DNA from: Viola odorata
Taxonomy: Eukaryota; Streptophyta; Magnoliopsida; Malpighiales; Violaceae
Assembly (NCBI GenBank): GCA_963691705.1
Contig: OY829538.1
Span: forward strand, 27,858,836-27,922,835
Direction: 5' to 3'
DNA length: 64,000 nucleotides
The translations under genes and the position numbers were made by a program. Positions 1 through 14,079 of the stretch are shown here, piece by piece. Numbering within the stretch: the stretch's first letter is position 1; every line of letters starts with the position of its first letter. The notes below the pieces were generated by a model. The model had not been told where the DNA came from. It did not search any database and saw only the letters and a program-made list of their open reading frames with translations.

Positions 1-255
1 TGCAGAAGGCAACCCTGTTCTACCTCTTGATGTAGATCTGCCCCCACCAGCTCCTGAACCTCAGCCAGTCCTTGCACCACAACCTGCTCGTCCACCAAAT
101 CCTCCATCAGTTGCTTCTAGTACCTCCCAGACAGATTCCCACAACTTAGCAACCCTCGCAGCTCGGACTGAGCTCCTGTGTGAGCTCTTTGAGCTCCAGC
201 AAAAAACTGCTAGCGGTAAATTGACCCGGAGGCCGTTGTACATGCCAAGATAAAG
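1..255 (+). repeat. Partial satellite unit, type C-D (left edge)
   Basis: The window opens at about unit position 240. The visible part carries the C-D markers: GATGTAGAT (D-V-D) near 29-37, GAACCT (E-P) near 55-60 and GTTGCTTCT near 111-119. The array therefore continues to the left of the window. Confidence 0.95.
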
Positions 256-2724
256 ATGATGGTCATAGGGTCTGTCATAACCCATCAGGTTGTTCAAGCT
301 AGCGCTCTCAATGTTAAAACCTGTGATTTACATATTATTTCTTTGATTAAACCACTTGGTTTCCACTGTCTAGATGGAATGGGTTTCTTCCATATAGAGA
401 AAGGTTTTCTTTTGATGAATACAGGTCTCACAATCAAGGTAGACCAGATCTTCAGCCACAAGAATAAAGGGAACTACAAATTTCCTCCAGTGGATGCAGA
501 AGGCAACCCTGCTCTACCTCTTAAAGTGGATCTGCCCCCACCAGCTCCTGCACCTCAGCCAGTCCTTGCACCACAACCTGCTCGTCCACCAAATCCTCCA
601 TCAGCTGCTTCTAGTACCTCCCAGACAGATTCCCACAACTTAGCAACCCTCGCAGCTCGGACTGAGCTCCTGTGTGAGCTCTTTGAGCTCCAGCAAAAAA
701 CTGCTAGCGGTAAATTGACCCGGAGGCCGTTGTACATGCCAAGATAAAGATGATGGTCATAGGGTCTGTCATAACCCATCAGGCTGTTCAAGCTAGCTCT
801 CTCAATGTTAAACCCTGTGATTTACATATTATTTCTTTGATTAATACAATTGGTCTCCACTGGCTAGATGGAATGGGTTTCTTCCATATAGAGAAAGGTT
901 TTCTTTTGATGAATACAGGTTTCACAATCAAGGTGGACCAGATCTCCAGCCACAAGAACAAAGGGAACTACAAATTTCCTCCACTAGATGCAGAAGGCAA
1001 CCATGTTCTACCTCTTGATGAAGATCTACCCCCACCAGCTCCTGCACCTCACCCAGTCCTTGCACCACAACCTGCTCGTCCACCAAATCCTCCATCAGCT
1101 ACTGCTAGTACCTCCCAAACAGATTCCCACAACTTAGCCACCCTCGCAGCTCGGCTGAGCTTCTGCGTGAGCTCTTTGAGCTCCAGCAAAAAACTGCTAG
1201 CGGTAAATTGACCCGGAGGCCGTTGTCCATGCCAAGATAAAGATGATGGTCATGGGGTCTGTCATAACCCATCAGGTTGTTGAAGCTAGCTCTCTCAATG
1301 TTAAAACCTGTGATTTACATATTATTTCTTTGATTAAACCACTTGGTCTCCACTGTCTAGATGGAGTGGGTTTCTTCCATATAGAGAAAGGCTTTCTTTT
1401 CATGAATACGGGTTTTACAATCAAGGTGGACCAGATCTACAGCCACAAGAACAAAGGGAACTACAAATTTCCTCCACTGCATGCAGAAGGCAACCCTGTT
1501 CTACCTCTTGATGTAGATCTGCCCCCACCAGCTCCTGAACCTCAGCCAGTCCTTGCACCACAACCTGCTCGTCCACCAAATCCTCCATCAGTTGCTTCTA
1601 GTACCTCCCAGACAGATTCCCACAACTTAGCAACCCTCGCAGCTCGGACTGAGCTCCTGTGTGAGCTCTTTGAGCTCCAGCAAAAAACTGCTAGCGGTAA
1701 ATTGACCCGGAGGCCGTTGTACATGCCAAGATAAAGATGATGGTCATAGGGTCTGTCATAACCCATCAGGTTGTTCAAGCTAGCGCTCTCAATGTTAAAA
1801 CCTGTGATTTACATATTATTTCTTTGATTAAACCACTTGGTTTCCACTGTCTAGATGGAATGGGTTTCTTCCATATAGAGAAAGGTTTTCTTCTGATGAA
1901 TACAGGTCTCACAATCAAGGTAGACCAGATCTTCAGCCACAAGAATAAAGGGAACTACAAATTTCCTCCAGTGGATGCAGAAGGCAACCCTGCTCTACCT
2001 CTTAAAGTGGATCTGCCCCCACCAGCTCCTGCACCTCAGCCAGTCCTTGCACCACAACCTGCTCGTCCACCAAATCCTCCATCAGCTGCTTCTAGTACCT
2101 CCCAGACAGATTCCCACAACTTAGCAACCCTCGCAGCTCGGACTGAGCTCCTGTGTGAGCTCTTTGAGCTCCAGCAAAAAACTGCTAGTGGTAAATTGAC
2201 CCGGAGGCCGTTGTACATGCCAAGATAAAGATGATGGTCATAGGGTCTGTCATAACCCATCAGGTTGTTCAAGCTAGCGCTCTCAATGTTAAAACCTGTG
2301 ATTTACATATTATTTCTTTGATTAAACCACTTGGTTTCCACTGTCTAGATGGAATGGGTTTCTTCCATATAGAGAAAGGTTTTCTTTTGATGAATACAGG
2401 TCTCACAATCAAGGTAGACCAGATCTTCAGCCACAAGAATAAAGGGAACTACAAATTTCCTCCAGTGGATGCAGAAGGCAACCCTGCTCTACCTCTTAAA
2501 GTGGATCTGCCCCCACCAGCTCCTGCACCTCAGCCAGTCCTTGCACCACAACCTGCTCGTCCACCAAATCCTCCATCAGCTGCTTCTAGTACCTCCCAGA
2601 CAGATTCCCACAACTTAGCAACCCTCGCAGCTCGGACTGAGCTCCTGTGTGAGCTCTTTGAGCTCCAGCAAAAAACTGCTAGCGGTAAATTGACCCGGAG
2701 GCCGTTGTACATGCCAAGATAAAG
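256..2724 (+). repeat. Five-unit block A, Bd-h, C-D, A, A
   Basis: Units start at 256 (A), 750 (Bd-h), 1243 (C-D), 1737 (A) and 2231 (A). The order A, Bd-h, C-D, A over 256-2230 matches 3219-5193, six units downstream, and both fourth units (1737 and 4700) share TTCTGATG in place of TTTTGATG. The two adjacent A units at 1737 and 2231 are the only pure A-A neighbours in the window, which suggests loss of intervening units by unequal exchange. The unit at 1737 also has GCTAGTGG instead of GCTAGCGG near its end. Confidence 0.9.
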
Positions 2725-5700
2725 ATGATGGTCATGGGGTCTGTCATAACCCATCAGGTTGTTGAAGCTAGCTCTCTCAATGTTAAAACCTGTGATTTAC
2801 ATATTATTTCTTTGATTAAACCACTTGGTCTCCACTGTCTAGATGGAGTGGGTTTCTTCCATATAGAGAAAGGCTTTCTTTTCATGAATACGGGTTTTAC
2901 AATCAAGGTGGACCAGATCTACAGCCACAAGAACAAAGGGAACTACAAATTTCCTCCACTGCATGCAGAAGGCAACCCTGTTCTACCTCTTGATGTAGAT
3001 CTGCCCCCACCAGCTCCTGAACCTCAGCCAGTCCTTGCACCACAACCTGCTCGTCCACCAAATCCTCCATCAGTTGCTTCTAGTACCTCCCAGACAGATT
3101 CCCACAACTTAGCAACCCTCGCAGCTCGGACTGAGCTCCTGTGTGAGCTCTTTGAGCTCCAGCAAAAAACTGCTAGCGGTAAATTGACCCGGAGGCCGTT
3201 GTACATGCCAAGATAAAGATGATGGTCATAGGGTCTGTCATAACCCATCAGGTTGTTCAAGCTAGCGCTCTCAATGTTAAAACCTGTGATTTACATATTA
3301 TTTCTTTGATTAAACCACTTGGTTTCCACTGTCTAGATGGAATGGGTTTCTTCCATATAGAGAAAGGTTTTCTTTTGATGAATACAGGTCTCACAATCAA
3401 GGTAGACCAGATCTTCAGCCACAAGAATAAAGGGAACTACAAATTTCCTCCAGTGGATGCAGAAGGCAACCCTGCTCTACCTCTTAAAGTGGATCTGCCC
3501 CCACCAGCTCCTGCACCTCAGCCAGTCCTTGCACCACAACCTGCTCGTCCACCAAATCCTCCATCAGCTGCTTCTAGTACCTCCCAGACAGATTCCCACA
3601 ACTTAGCAACCCTCGCAGCTCGGACTGAGCTCCTGTGTGAGCTCTTTGAGCTCCAGCAAAAAACTGCTAGCGGTAAATTGACCCGGAGGCCGTTGTACAT
3701 GCCAAGATAAAGATGATGGTCATAGGGTCTGTCATAACCCATCAGGCTGTTCAAGCTAGCTCTCTCAATGTTAAACCCTGTGATTTACATATTATTTCTT
3801 TGATTAATACAATTGGTCTCCACTGGCTAGATGGAATGGGTTTCTTCCATATAGAGAAAGGTTTTCTTTTGATGAATACAGGTTTCACAATCAAGGTGGA
3901 CCAGATCTCCAGCCACAAGAACAAAGGGAACTACAAATTTCCTCCACTAGATGCAGAAGGCAACCATGTTCTACCTCTTGATGAAGATCTACCCCCACCA
4001 GCTCCTGCACCTCACCCAGTCCTTGCACCACAACCTGCTCGTCCACCAAATCCTCCATCAGCTACTGCTAGTACCTCCCAAACAGATTCCCACAACTTAG
4101 CCACCCTCGCAGCTCGGCTGAGCTTCTGCGTGAGCTCTTTGAGCTCCAGCAAAAAACTGCTAGCGGTAAATTGACCCGGAGGCCGTTGTCCATGCCAAGA
4201 TAAAGATGATGGTCATGGGGTCTGTCATAACCCATCAGGTTGTTGAAGCTAGCTCTCTCAATGTTAAAACCTGTGATTTACATATTATTTCTTTGATTAA
4301 ACCACTTGGTCTCCACTGTCTAGATGGAGTGGGTTTCTTCCATATAGAGAAAGGCTTTCTTTTCATGAATACGGGTTTTACAATCAAGGTGGAGCAGATC
4401 TACAGCCACAAGAACAAAGGGAACTACAAATTTCCTCCACTGCATGCAGAAGGCAACCCTGTTCTACCTCTTGATGTAGATCTGCCCCCACCAGCTCCTG
4501 AACCTCAGCCAGTCCTTGCACCACAACCTGCTCGTCCACCAAATCCTCCATCAGTTGCTTCTAGTACCTCCCAGACAGATTCCCACAACTTAGCAACCCT
4601 CGCAGCTCGGACTGAGCTCCTGTGTGAGCTCTTTGAGCTCCAGCAAAAAACTGCTAGCGGTAAATTGACCCGGAGGCCGTTGTACATGCCAAGATAAAGA
4701 TGATGGTCATAGGGTCTGTCATAACCCATCAGGTTGTTCAAGCTAGCGCTCTCAATGTTAAAACCTGTGATTTACATATTATTTCTTTGATTAAACCACT
4801 TGGTTTCCACTGTCTAGATGGAATGGGTTTCTTCCATATAGAGAAAGGTTTTCTTCTGATGAATACAGGTCTCACAATCAAGGTAGACCAGATCTTCAGC
4901 CACAAGAATAAAGGGAACTACAAATTTCCTCCAGTGGATGCAGAAGGCAACCCTGCTCTACCTCTTAAAGTGGATCTGCCCCCACCAGCTCCTGCACCTC
5001 AGCCAGTCCTTGCACCACAACCTGCTCGTCCACCAAATCCTCCATCAGCTGCTTCTAGTACCTCCCAGACAGATTCCCACAACTTAGCAACCCTCGCAGC
5101 TCGGACTGAGCTCCTGTGTGAGCTCTTTGAGCTCCAGCAAAAAACTGCTAGCGGTAAATTGACCCGGAGGCCGTTGTACATGCCAAGATAAAGATGATGG
5201 TCATAGGGTCTGTCATAACCCATCAGGCTGTACAAGCTAGCTCTCTCAATGTTAAACCCTGTGATTTACATATTATTTCTTTGATTAATACAATTGGTCT
5301 CCACTGGCTAGATGGAATGGGTTTCTTCCATATAGAGAAAGGTTTTCTTTTGATGAATACAGGTTTCACAATCAAGGTGGACCAGATCTCCAGCCACAAG
5401 AACAAAGGGAACTACAAATTTCCTCCACTAGATGCAGAAGGCAACCATGTTCTACCTCTTGATGAAGATCTACCCCCACCAGCTCCTGCACCTCACCCAG
5501 TCCTTGCACCACAACCTGCTCGTCCACCAAATCCTCCATCAGCTACTGCTAGTACCTCCCAAACAGATTCCCACAACTTAGCCACCCTCGCAGCTCGGCT
5601 GAGCTTCTGCGTGAGCTCTTTGAGCTCCAGCAAAAAACTGCTAGCGGTAAATTGACCCGGAGGCCGTTGTACATGCCAAGATAAAGATGATGGTCATAGG

Positions 5701-7661
5701 GTCTGTCATAACCCATCAGGTTGTTCAAGCTAGCGCTCTCAATGTTAAAACCTGTGATTTACATATTATTTCTTTGATTAAACCACTTGGTTTCCACTGT
5801 CTAGATGGAATGGGTTTCTTCCATATAGAGAAAGGTTTTCTTTTGATGAATACAGGTCTCACAATCAAGGTAGACCAGATCTTCAGCCACAAGAATAAAG
5901 GGAACTACAAATTTCCTCCAGTGGATGCAGAAGGCAACCCTGCTCTACCTCTTAAAGTGGATCTGCCCCCACCAGCTCCTGCACCTCAGCCAGTCCTTGC
6001 ACCACAACCTGCTCGTCCACCAAATCCTCCATCAGCTGCTTCTAGTACCTCCCAGACAGATTCCCACAACTTAGCAACCCTCGCAGCTCGGACTGAGCTC
6101 CTGTGTGAGCTCTTTGAGCTCCAGCAAAAAACTGCTAGCGGTAAATTGACCCGGAGGCCGTTGTACATGCCAAGATAAAGATGATGGTCATAGGGTCTGT
6201 CATAACCCATCAGGCTGTTCAAGCTAGCTCTCTCAATGTTAAACCCTGTGATTTACATATTATTTCTTTGATTAATACAATTGGTCTCCACTGGCTAGAT
6301 AGAATGGGTTTCTTCCATATAGAGAAAGGTTTTCTTTTGATGAATACAGGTTTCACAATCAAGGTGGACCAGATCTCCAGCCACAAGAACAAAGGGAACT
6401 ACAAATTTCCTCCACTAGATGCAGAAGGCAACCATGTTCTACCTCTTGATGAAGGTCTACCCCCACCAGCTCCTGCACCTCAGCCAGTCCTTGCACCACA
6501 ACCTGCTCGTCCACCAAATCCTCCATCAGCTACTGCTAGTACCTCCCAAAAAGATTCCCACAACTTAGCCACCCTCGCAGCTCGGCTGAGCTTCTACGTG
6601 AGCTCTTTGAGCTCCAGCAAAAAACTGCTAGCGGTAAATTGACCCGGAGGCCGTTGGACATGCCAAGATAAAGATGATGGTCATGGGGTCTGTCATAACC
6701 CATCAGGTTGTTGAAGCTAGCTCTCTCAATGTTAAAACCTGTGATTTACATATTATTTCTTTGATTAAACCACTTGGTCTCCACTGTCTAGATGGAGTGG
6801 GTTTCTTCCATATAGAGAAAGGCTTTCTTTTCATGAATACGGGTTTTACAATCAAGGTGGACCAGATCTACAGCCACAAGAACAAAGGGAACTACAAATT
6901 TCCTCCACTGCATGCAGAAGGCAACCCTGTTCTACCTCTTCATGTAGATCTGCCCCCACTAGCTCCTGAACCTCAGCCAGTCCTTGCACCACAACCTGCT
7001 CGTCCACCAAATCCTCCATCAGTTGCTTCTAGTACCTCCCAGACAGATTCCCACAACTTAGCAACCCTCGCAGCTCGGACTGAGCTCCTGTGTGAGCTCT
7101 TTGAGCTCCAGCAAAAAACTACTAGTGGTAAATTGACCCGGAGGCCGTTGTACATGCCAAGATAAAGATGATGGTCATAGGGTCTGTCATAACCCATCAG
7201 GTTGTTCAAGCTAGCGCTCTCAATGTTAAAACCTGTGATTTACATATTATTTCTTTGATTAAACCACTTGGTTTCCACTGTCTAGATGGAATGGGTTTCT
7301 TCCATATAGAGAAAGGTTTTCTTTTGATGAATACAGGTCTCACAATCAAGGTAGACCAGATCTTCAGCCACAAGAATAAAGGGAACTACAAATTTCCTCC
7401 AGTGGATGCAGAAGGCAACCCTGCTCTACCTCTTAAAGTGGATCTGCCCCCACCAACTCCTGCACCTCAGCCAGTCCTTGCACCACAACCTGCTCGTCCA
7501 CCAAATCCTCCATCAGCTGCTTCTAGTACCTCCCAGACAGATTCCCACAACTTAGCAACCCTCGCAGCTCGGACTGAGCTCCTGTGTGAGCTCTTTGAGC
7601 TCCAGCAAAAAACTGCTAGCGGTAAATTGACCCGGAGGCCGTTGTACATGCCAAGATAAAG
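2725..7661 (+). repeat. Ten-unit higher-order repeat, copy 1 (4937 bp)
   Basis: Unit starts and types are 2725 C-D, 3219 A, 3713 Bd-h, 4206 C-D, 4700 A, 5194 Bd-h, 5687 A, 6181 Bd-g, 6674 C-H and 7168 A. The length is 10 x 494 minus three deleted bases. The copy carries rare marker changes that recur 4937 bp later: C to G at 4394 (D to E codon), T to A at 5232 and G to A at 6301 (G to R codon). Its own private changes include a G to A in the proline-rich part of the 7168 unit (A to T codon) and TTGGACATG at the end of the 6181 unit. Confidence 0.93.
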
Positions 7662-10600
7662 ATGATGGTCATGGGGTCTGTCATAACCCATCAGGTTGTT
7701 GAAGCTAGCTCTCTCAATGTTAAAACCTGTGATTTACATATTATTTCTTTGATTAAACCACTTGGTCTCCACTGTCTAGATGGAGTGGGTTTCTTCCATA
7801 TAGAGAAAGGCTTTCTTTTCATGAATACGGGTTTTACAATCAAGGTGGACCAGATCTACAGCCACAAGAACAAAGGGAACTACAAATTTCCTCCACTGCA
7901 TGCAGAAGGCAACCCTGTTCTACCTCTTGATGTAGATCTGCCCCCACCAGCTCCTGAACCTCAGCCAGTCCTTGCACCACAACCTGCTCGTCCACCAAAT
8001 CCTCCATCAGTTGCTTCTAGTACCTCCCAGACAGATTCCCACAACTTAGCAACCCTCGCAGCTCGGACTGAGCTCCTGTGTGAGCTCTTTGAGCTCCAGC
8101 AAAAAACTGCTAGCGGTAAATTGACCCGGAGGCCGTTGTACATGCCAAGATAAAGATGATGGTCATAGGGTCTGTCATAACCCATCAGGTTGTTCAAGCT
8201 AGCGCTCTCAATGTTAAAACCTGTGATTTACATATTATTTCTTTGATTAAACCACTTGGTTTCCACTGTCTAGATGGAATGGGTTTCTTCCATATAGAGA
8301 AAGGTTTTCTTTTGATGAATACAGGTCTCACAATCAAGGTAGACCAGATCTTCAGCCACAAGAATAAAGGGAACTACAAATTTCCTCCAGTGGATGCAGA
8401 AGGCAACCCTGCTCTACCTCTTAAAGTGGATCTGCCCCCACCAGCTCCTGCACCTCAGCCAGTCCTTGCACCACAACCTGCTCGTCCACCAAATCCTCCA
8501 TCAGCTGCTTCTAGTACCTCCCAGACAGATTCCCACAACTTAGCAACCCTCGCAGCTCGGACTGAGCTCCTGTGTGAGCTCTTTGAGCTCCAGCAAAAAA
8601 CTGCTAGCGGTAAATTGACCCGGAGGCCGTTGTACATGCCAAGATAAAGATGATGGTCATAGGGTCTGTCATAACCCATCAGGCTGTTCAAGCTAGCTCT
8701 CTCAATGTTAAACCCTGTGATTTACATATTATTTCTTTGATTAATACAATTGGTCTCCACTGGCTAGATGGAATGGGTTTCTTCCATATAGAGAAAGGTT
8801 TTCTTTTGATGAATACAGGTTTCACAATCAAGGTGGACCAGATCTCCAGCCACAAGAACAAAGGGAACTACAAATTTCCTCCACTAGATGCAGAAGGCAA
8901 CCATGTTCTACCTCTTGATGAAGATCTACCCCCACCAGCTCCTGCACCTCACCCAGTCCTTGCACCACAACCTGCTCGTCCACCAAATCCTCCATCAGCT
9001 ACTGCTAGTACCTCCCAAACAGATTCCCACAACTTAGCCACCCTCGCAGCTCGGCTGAGCTTCTGCGTGAGCTCTTTGAGCTCCAGCAAAAAACTGCTAG
9101 CGGTAAATTGACCCGGAGGCCGTTGTCCATGCCAAGATAAAGATGATGGTCATGGGGTCTGTCATAACCCATCAGGTTGTTGAAGCTAGCTCTCTCAATG
9201 TTAAAACCTGTGATTTACATATTATTTCTTTGATTAAACCACTTGGTCTCCACTGTCTAGATGGAGTGGGTTTCTTCCATATAGAGAAAGGCTTTCTTTT
9301 CATGAATACGGGTTTTACAATCAAGGTGGAGCAGATCTACAGCCACAAGAACAAAGGGAACTACAAATTTCCTCCACTGCATGCAGAAGGCAACCCTGTT
9401 CTACCTCTTGATGTAGATCTGCCCCCACCAGCTCCTGAACCTCAGCCAGTCCTTGCACCACAACCTGCTCGTCCACCAAATCCTCCATCAGTTGCTTCTA
9501 GTACCTCCCAGACAGATTCCCACAACTTAGCAACCCTCGCAGCTCGGACTGAGCTCCTGTGTGAGCTCTTTGAGCTCCAGCAAAAAACTGCTAGCGGTAA
9601 ATTGACCCGGAGGCCGTTGTACATGCCAAGATAAAGATGATGGTCATAGGGTCTGTCATAACCCATCAGGTTGTTCAAGCTAGCGCTCTCAATGTTAAAA
9701 CCTGTGATTTACATATTATTTCTTTGATTAAACCACTTGGTTTCCACTGTCTAGATGGAATGGGTTTCTTCCATATAGAGAAAGGTTTTCTTCTGATGAA
9801 TACAGGTCTCACAATCAAGGTAGACCAGATCTTCAGCCACAAGAATAAAGGGAACTACAAATTTCCTCCAGTGGATGCAGAAGGCAACCCTGCTCTACCT
9901 CTTAAAGTGGATCTGCCCCCACCAGCTCCTGCACCTCAGCCAGTCCTTGCACCACAACCTGCTCGTCCACCAAATCCTCCATCAGCTGCTTCTAGTACCT
10001 CCCAGACAGATTCCCACAACTTAGCAACCCTCGCAGCTCGGACTGAGCTCCTGTGTGAGCTCTTTGAGCTCCAGCAAAAAACTGCTAGCGGTAAATTGAC
10101 CCGGAGGCCGTTGTACATGCCAAGATAAAGATGATGGTCATAGGGTCTGTCATAACCCATCAGGCTGTACAAGCTAGCTCTCTCAATGTTAAACCCTGTG
10201 ATTTACATATTATTTCTTTGATTAATACAATTGGTCTCCACTGGCTAGATGGAATGGGTTTCTTCCATATAGAGAAAGGTTTTCTTTTGATGAATACAGG
10301 TTTCACAATCAAGGTGGACCAGATCTCCAGCCACAAGAACAAAGGGAACTACAAATTTCCTCCACTAGATGCAGAAGGCAACCATGTTCTACCTCTTGAT
10401 GAAGATCTACCCCCACCAGCTCCTGCACCTCACCCAGTCCTTGCACCACAACCTGCTCGTCCACCAAATCCTCCATCAGCTACTGCTAGTACCTCCCAAA
10501 CAGATTCCCACAACTTAGCCACCCTCGCAGCTCGGCTGAGCTTCTGCGTGAGCTCTTTGAGCTCCAGCAAAAAACTGCTAGCGGTAAATTGACCCGGAGG

Positions 10601-12598
10601 CCGTTGTACATGCCAAGATAAAGATGATGGTCATAGGGTCTGTCATAACCCATCAGGTTGTTCAAGCTAGCGCTCTCAATGTTAAAACCTGTGATTTACA
10701 TATTATTTCTTTGATTAAACCACTTGGTTTCCACTGTCTAGATGGAATGGGTTTCTTCCATATAGAGAAAGGTTTTCTTTTGATGAATACAGGTCTCACA
10801 ATCAAGGTAGACCAGATCTTCAGCCACAAGAATAAAGGGAACTACAAATTTCCTCCAGTGGATGCAGAAGGCAACCCTGCTCTACCTCTTAAAGTGGATC
10901 TGCCCCCACCAGCTCCTGCACCTCAGCCAGTCCTTGCACCACAACCTGCTCGTCCACCAAATCCTCCATCAGCTGCTTCTAGTACCTCCCAGACAGATTC
11001 CCACAACTTAGCAACCCTCGCAGCTCGGACTGAGCTCCTGTGTGAGCTCTTTGAGCTCCAGCAAAAAACTGCTAGCGGTAAATTGACCCGGAGGCCGTTG
11101 TACATGCCAAGATAAAGATGATGGTCATAGGGTCTGTCATAACCCATCAGGCTGTTCAAGCTAGCTCTCTCAATGTTAAACCCTGTGATTTACATATTAT
11201 TTCTTTGATTAATACAATTGGTCTCCACTGGCTAGATAGAATGGGTTTCTTCCATATAGAGAAAGGTTTTCTTTTGATGAATACAGGTTTCACAATCAAG
11301 GTGGACCAGATCTCCAGCCGCAAGAACAAAGGGAACTACAAATTTCCTCCACTAGATGCAGAAGGCAACCATGTTCTACCTCTTGATGAAGGTCTACCCC
11401 CACCAGCTCCTGCACCTCAGCCAGTCCTTGCACCACAACCTGCTCGTCCACCAAATCCTCCATCAGCTACTGCTAGTACCTCCCAAAAAGATTCCCACAA
11501 CTTAGCCACCCTCGCAGCTCGGCTGAGCTTCTGCGTGAGCTCTTTGAGCTCCAGCAAAAAACTGCTAGCGGTAAATTGACCCGGAGGCCGTTGTACATGC
11601 CAAGATAAAGATGATGGTCATGGGGTCTGTCATAACCCATCAGGTTGTTGAAGCTAGCTCTCTCAATGTTAAAACCTGTGATTTACATATTATTTCTTTG
11701 ATTAAACCACTTGGTCTCCACTGTCTAGATGGAGTGGGTTTCTTCCATATAGAGAAAGGCTTTCTTTTCATGAATACGGGTTTTACAATCAAGGTGGACC
11801 AGATCTACAGCCACAAGAACAAAGGGAACTACAAATTTCCTCCACTGCATGCAGAAGGCAACCCTGTTCTACCTCTTCATGTAGATCTGCCCCCACCAGC
11901 TCCTGAACCTCAGCCAGTCCTTGCACCACAACCTGCTCGTCCACCAAATCCTCCATCAGTTGCTTCTAGTACCTCCCAGACAGATTCCCACAACTTAGCA
12001 ACCCTCGCAGCTCGGACTGAGCTCCTGTGTGAGCTCTTTGAGCTCCAGCAAAAAACTGCTAGTGGTAAATTGACCCGGAGGCCGTTGTACATGCCAAGAT
12101 AAAGATGATGGTCATAGGGTCTGTCATAACCCATCAGGTTGTTCAAGCTAGCGCTCTCAATGTTAAAACCTGTGATTTACATATTATTTCTTTGATTAAA
12201 CCACTTGGTTTCCACTGTCTAGATGGAATGGGTTTCTTCCATATAGAGAAAGGTTTTCTTTTGATGAATACAGGTCTCACAATCAAGGTAGACCAGATCT
12301 TCAGCCACAAGAATAAAGGGAACTACAAATTTCCTCCAGTGGATGCAGAAGGCAACCCTGCTCTACCTCTTAAAGTGGATCTGCCCCCACCAGCTCCTGC
12401 ACCTCAGCCAGTCCTTGCACCACAACCTGCTCGTCCACCAAATCCTCCATCAGCTGCTTCTAGTACCTCCCAGACAGATTCCCACAACTTAGCAACCCTC
12501 GCAGCTCGGACTGAGCTCCTGTGTGAGCTCTTTGAGCTCCAGCAAAAAACTGCTAGCGGTAAATTGACCCGGAGGCCGTTGTACATGCCAAGATAAAG
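7662..12598 (+). repeat. Ten-unit higher-order repeat, copy 2 (4937 bp)
   Basis: Unit starts and types are 7662 C-D, 8156 A, 8650 Bd-h, 9143 C-D, 9637 A, 10131 Bd-h, 10624 A, 11118 Bd-g, 11611 C-H and 12105 A, the same order as copy 1. The marker changes of copy 1 recur at 9331, 10169 and 11238. By eye I find about six differences between the copies over 4937 bp, all in the last three units, for example A to G at 11320 (H to R codon). That is close to 99.9 percent identity, so the duplication is recent or recently homogenised. Confidence 0.93.
8650..9142 (+). repeat. Reference unit, type Bd-h (493 bp)
   Basis: B unit lacking the A at unit position 406, between bases 9054 and 9055. It also has C at 303 (CTCACCCAG, H codon). 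Bd-h units occur only at 750, 3713, 5194, 8650 and 10131, all in the left 11 kb. Three of them (750, 3713, 8650) end in GTTGTCCATG, the other two in GTTGTACATG. The deletion shifts the open frame so that it ends after 153 codons at the TGA at original unit positions 461-463. Confidence 0.95.
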
Positions 12599-14079
12599 AT
12601 GATGGTCATAGGGTCTGTCATAACCCATCAGGCTGTTCAAGCTAGCTCTCTCAATGTTAAACCCTGTGATTTACATATTATTTCTTTGATTAATACAATT
12701 GGTCTCCACTTGCTAGATGGAATGGGTTTCTTCCATATAGAGAAAGGTTTTCTTTTGATGAATACAGGTTTCACAATCAAGGTGGACCAGATCTCCAGCC
12801 ACAAGAACAAAGGGAACTACAAATTTCCTCCACTAGATGCAGAAGGCAACCATGTTCTACCTCTTGATGAAGGTCTACCCCCACCAGCTCCTGCACCTCA
12901 GCCAGTCCTTGCACCACAACCTGCTCGTCCACCAAATCCTCCATCAGCTACTGCTAGTACCTCCCAAAAAGATTCCCACAACTTAGCCACCCTCGCAGCT
13001 CGGCTGAGCTTCTACGTGAGCTCTTTGAGCTCCAGCAAAAAACTGCTAGCGGTAAATTGACCCGGAGGCCGTTGGACATGCCAAGATAAAGATGATGGTC
13101 ATGGGGTCTGTCATAACCCATCAGGTTGTTGAAGCTAGCTCTCTCAATGTTAAAACCTGTGATTTACATATTATTTCTTTGATTAAACCACTTGGTCTCC
13201 ACTGTCTAGATGGAGTGGGTTTCTTCCATATAGAGAAAGGCTTTCTTTTCATGAATACGGGTTTTACAATCAAGGTGGACCAGATCTACAGCCACAAGAA
13301 CAAAGGGAACTACAAATTTCCTCCACTGCATGCAGAAGGCAACCCTGTTCTACCTCTTCATGTAGATCTGCCCCCACTAGCTCCTGAACCTCAGCCAGTC
13401 CTTGCACCACAACCTGCTCGTCCACCAAATCCTCCATCAGTTGCTTCTAGTACCTCCCAGACAGATTCCCACAACTTAGCAACCCTCGCAGCTCGGACTG
13501 AGCTCCTGTGTGAGCTCTTTGAGCTCCAGCAAAAAACTGCTAGCGGTAAATTGACCCGGAGGCCGTTGTACATGCCAAGATAAAGATGATGGTCATAGGG
13601 TCTGTCATAACCCATCAGGTTGTTCAAGCTAGCGCTCTCAATGTTAAAACCTGTGATTTACATATTATTTCTTTGATTAAACCACTTGGTTTCCACTGTC
13701 TAGATGGAATGGGTTTCTTCCATATAGAGAAAGGTTTTCTTTTGATGAATACAGGTCTCACAATCAAGGTAGACCAGATCTTCAGCCACAAGAATAAAGG
13801 GAACTACAAATTTCCTCCAGTGGATGCAGAAGGCAACCCTGCTCTACCTCTTAAAGTGGATCTGCCCCCACCAGCTCCTGCACCTCAGCCAGTCCTTGCA
13901 CCACAACCTGCTCGTCCACCAAATCCTCCATCAGCTGCTTCTAGTACCTCCCAGACAGATTCCCACAACTTAGCAACCCTCGCAGCTCGGACTGAGCTCC
14001 TGTGTGAGCTCTTTGAGCTCCAGCAAAAAACTGCTAGCGGTAAATTGACCCGGAGGCCGTTGTACATGCCAAGATAAAG
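12599..14079 (+). repeat. Three-unit block Bd-g, C-H, A
   Basis: Units start at 12599 (Bd-g), 13092 (C-H) and 13586 (A). The first two share rare variants with 6181 and 6674: TTCTACGTG and TTGGACATG in the Bd-g unit, and CCACTAGCTCC (P to L codon) in the C-H unit. The block is therefore a third, shortened copy of the end of the ten-unit repeat, offset 6418 bp (13 units) from copy 1. It is the last segment of the Bd-dominated zone. Confidence 0.88.

Noticed and set aside
5223..10342. Reverse-strand 60-codon frames at 5223-5405 and 10160-10342
   Set aside because: They exist only because T to A at 5232 and 10169 removes a reverse-strand stop; the same region is present in every B unit.
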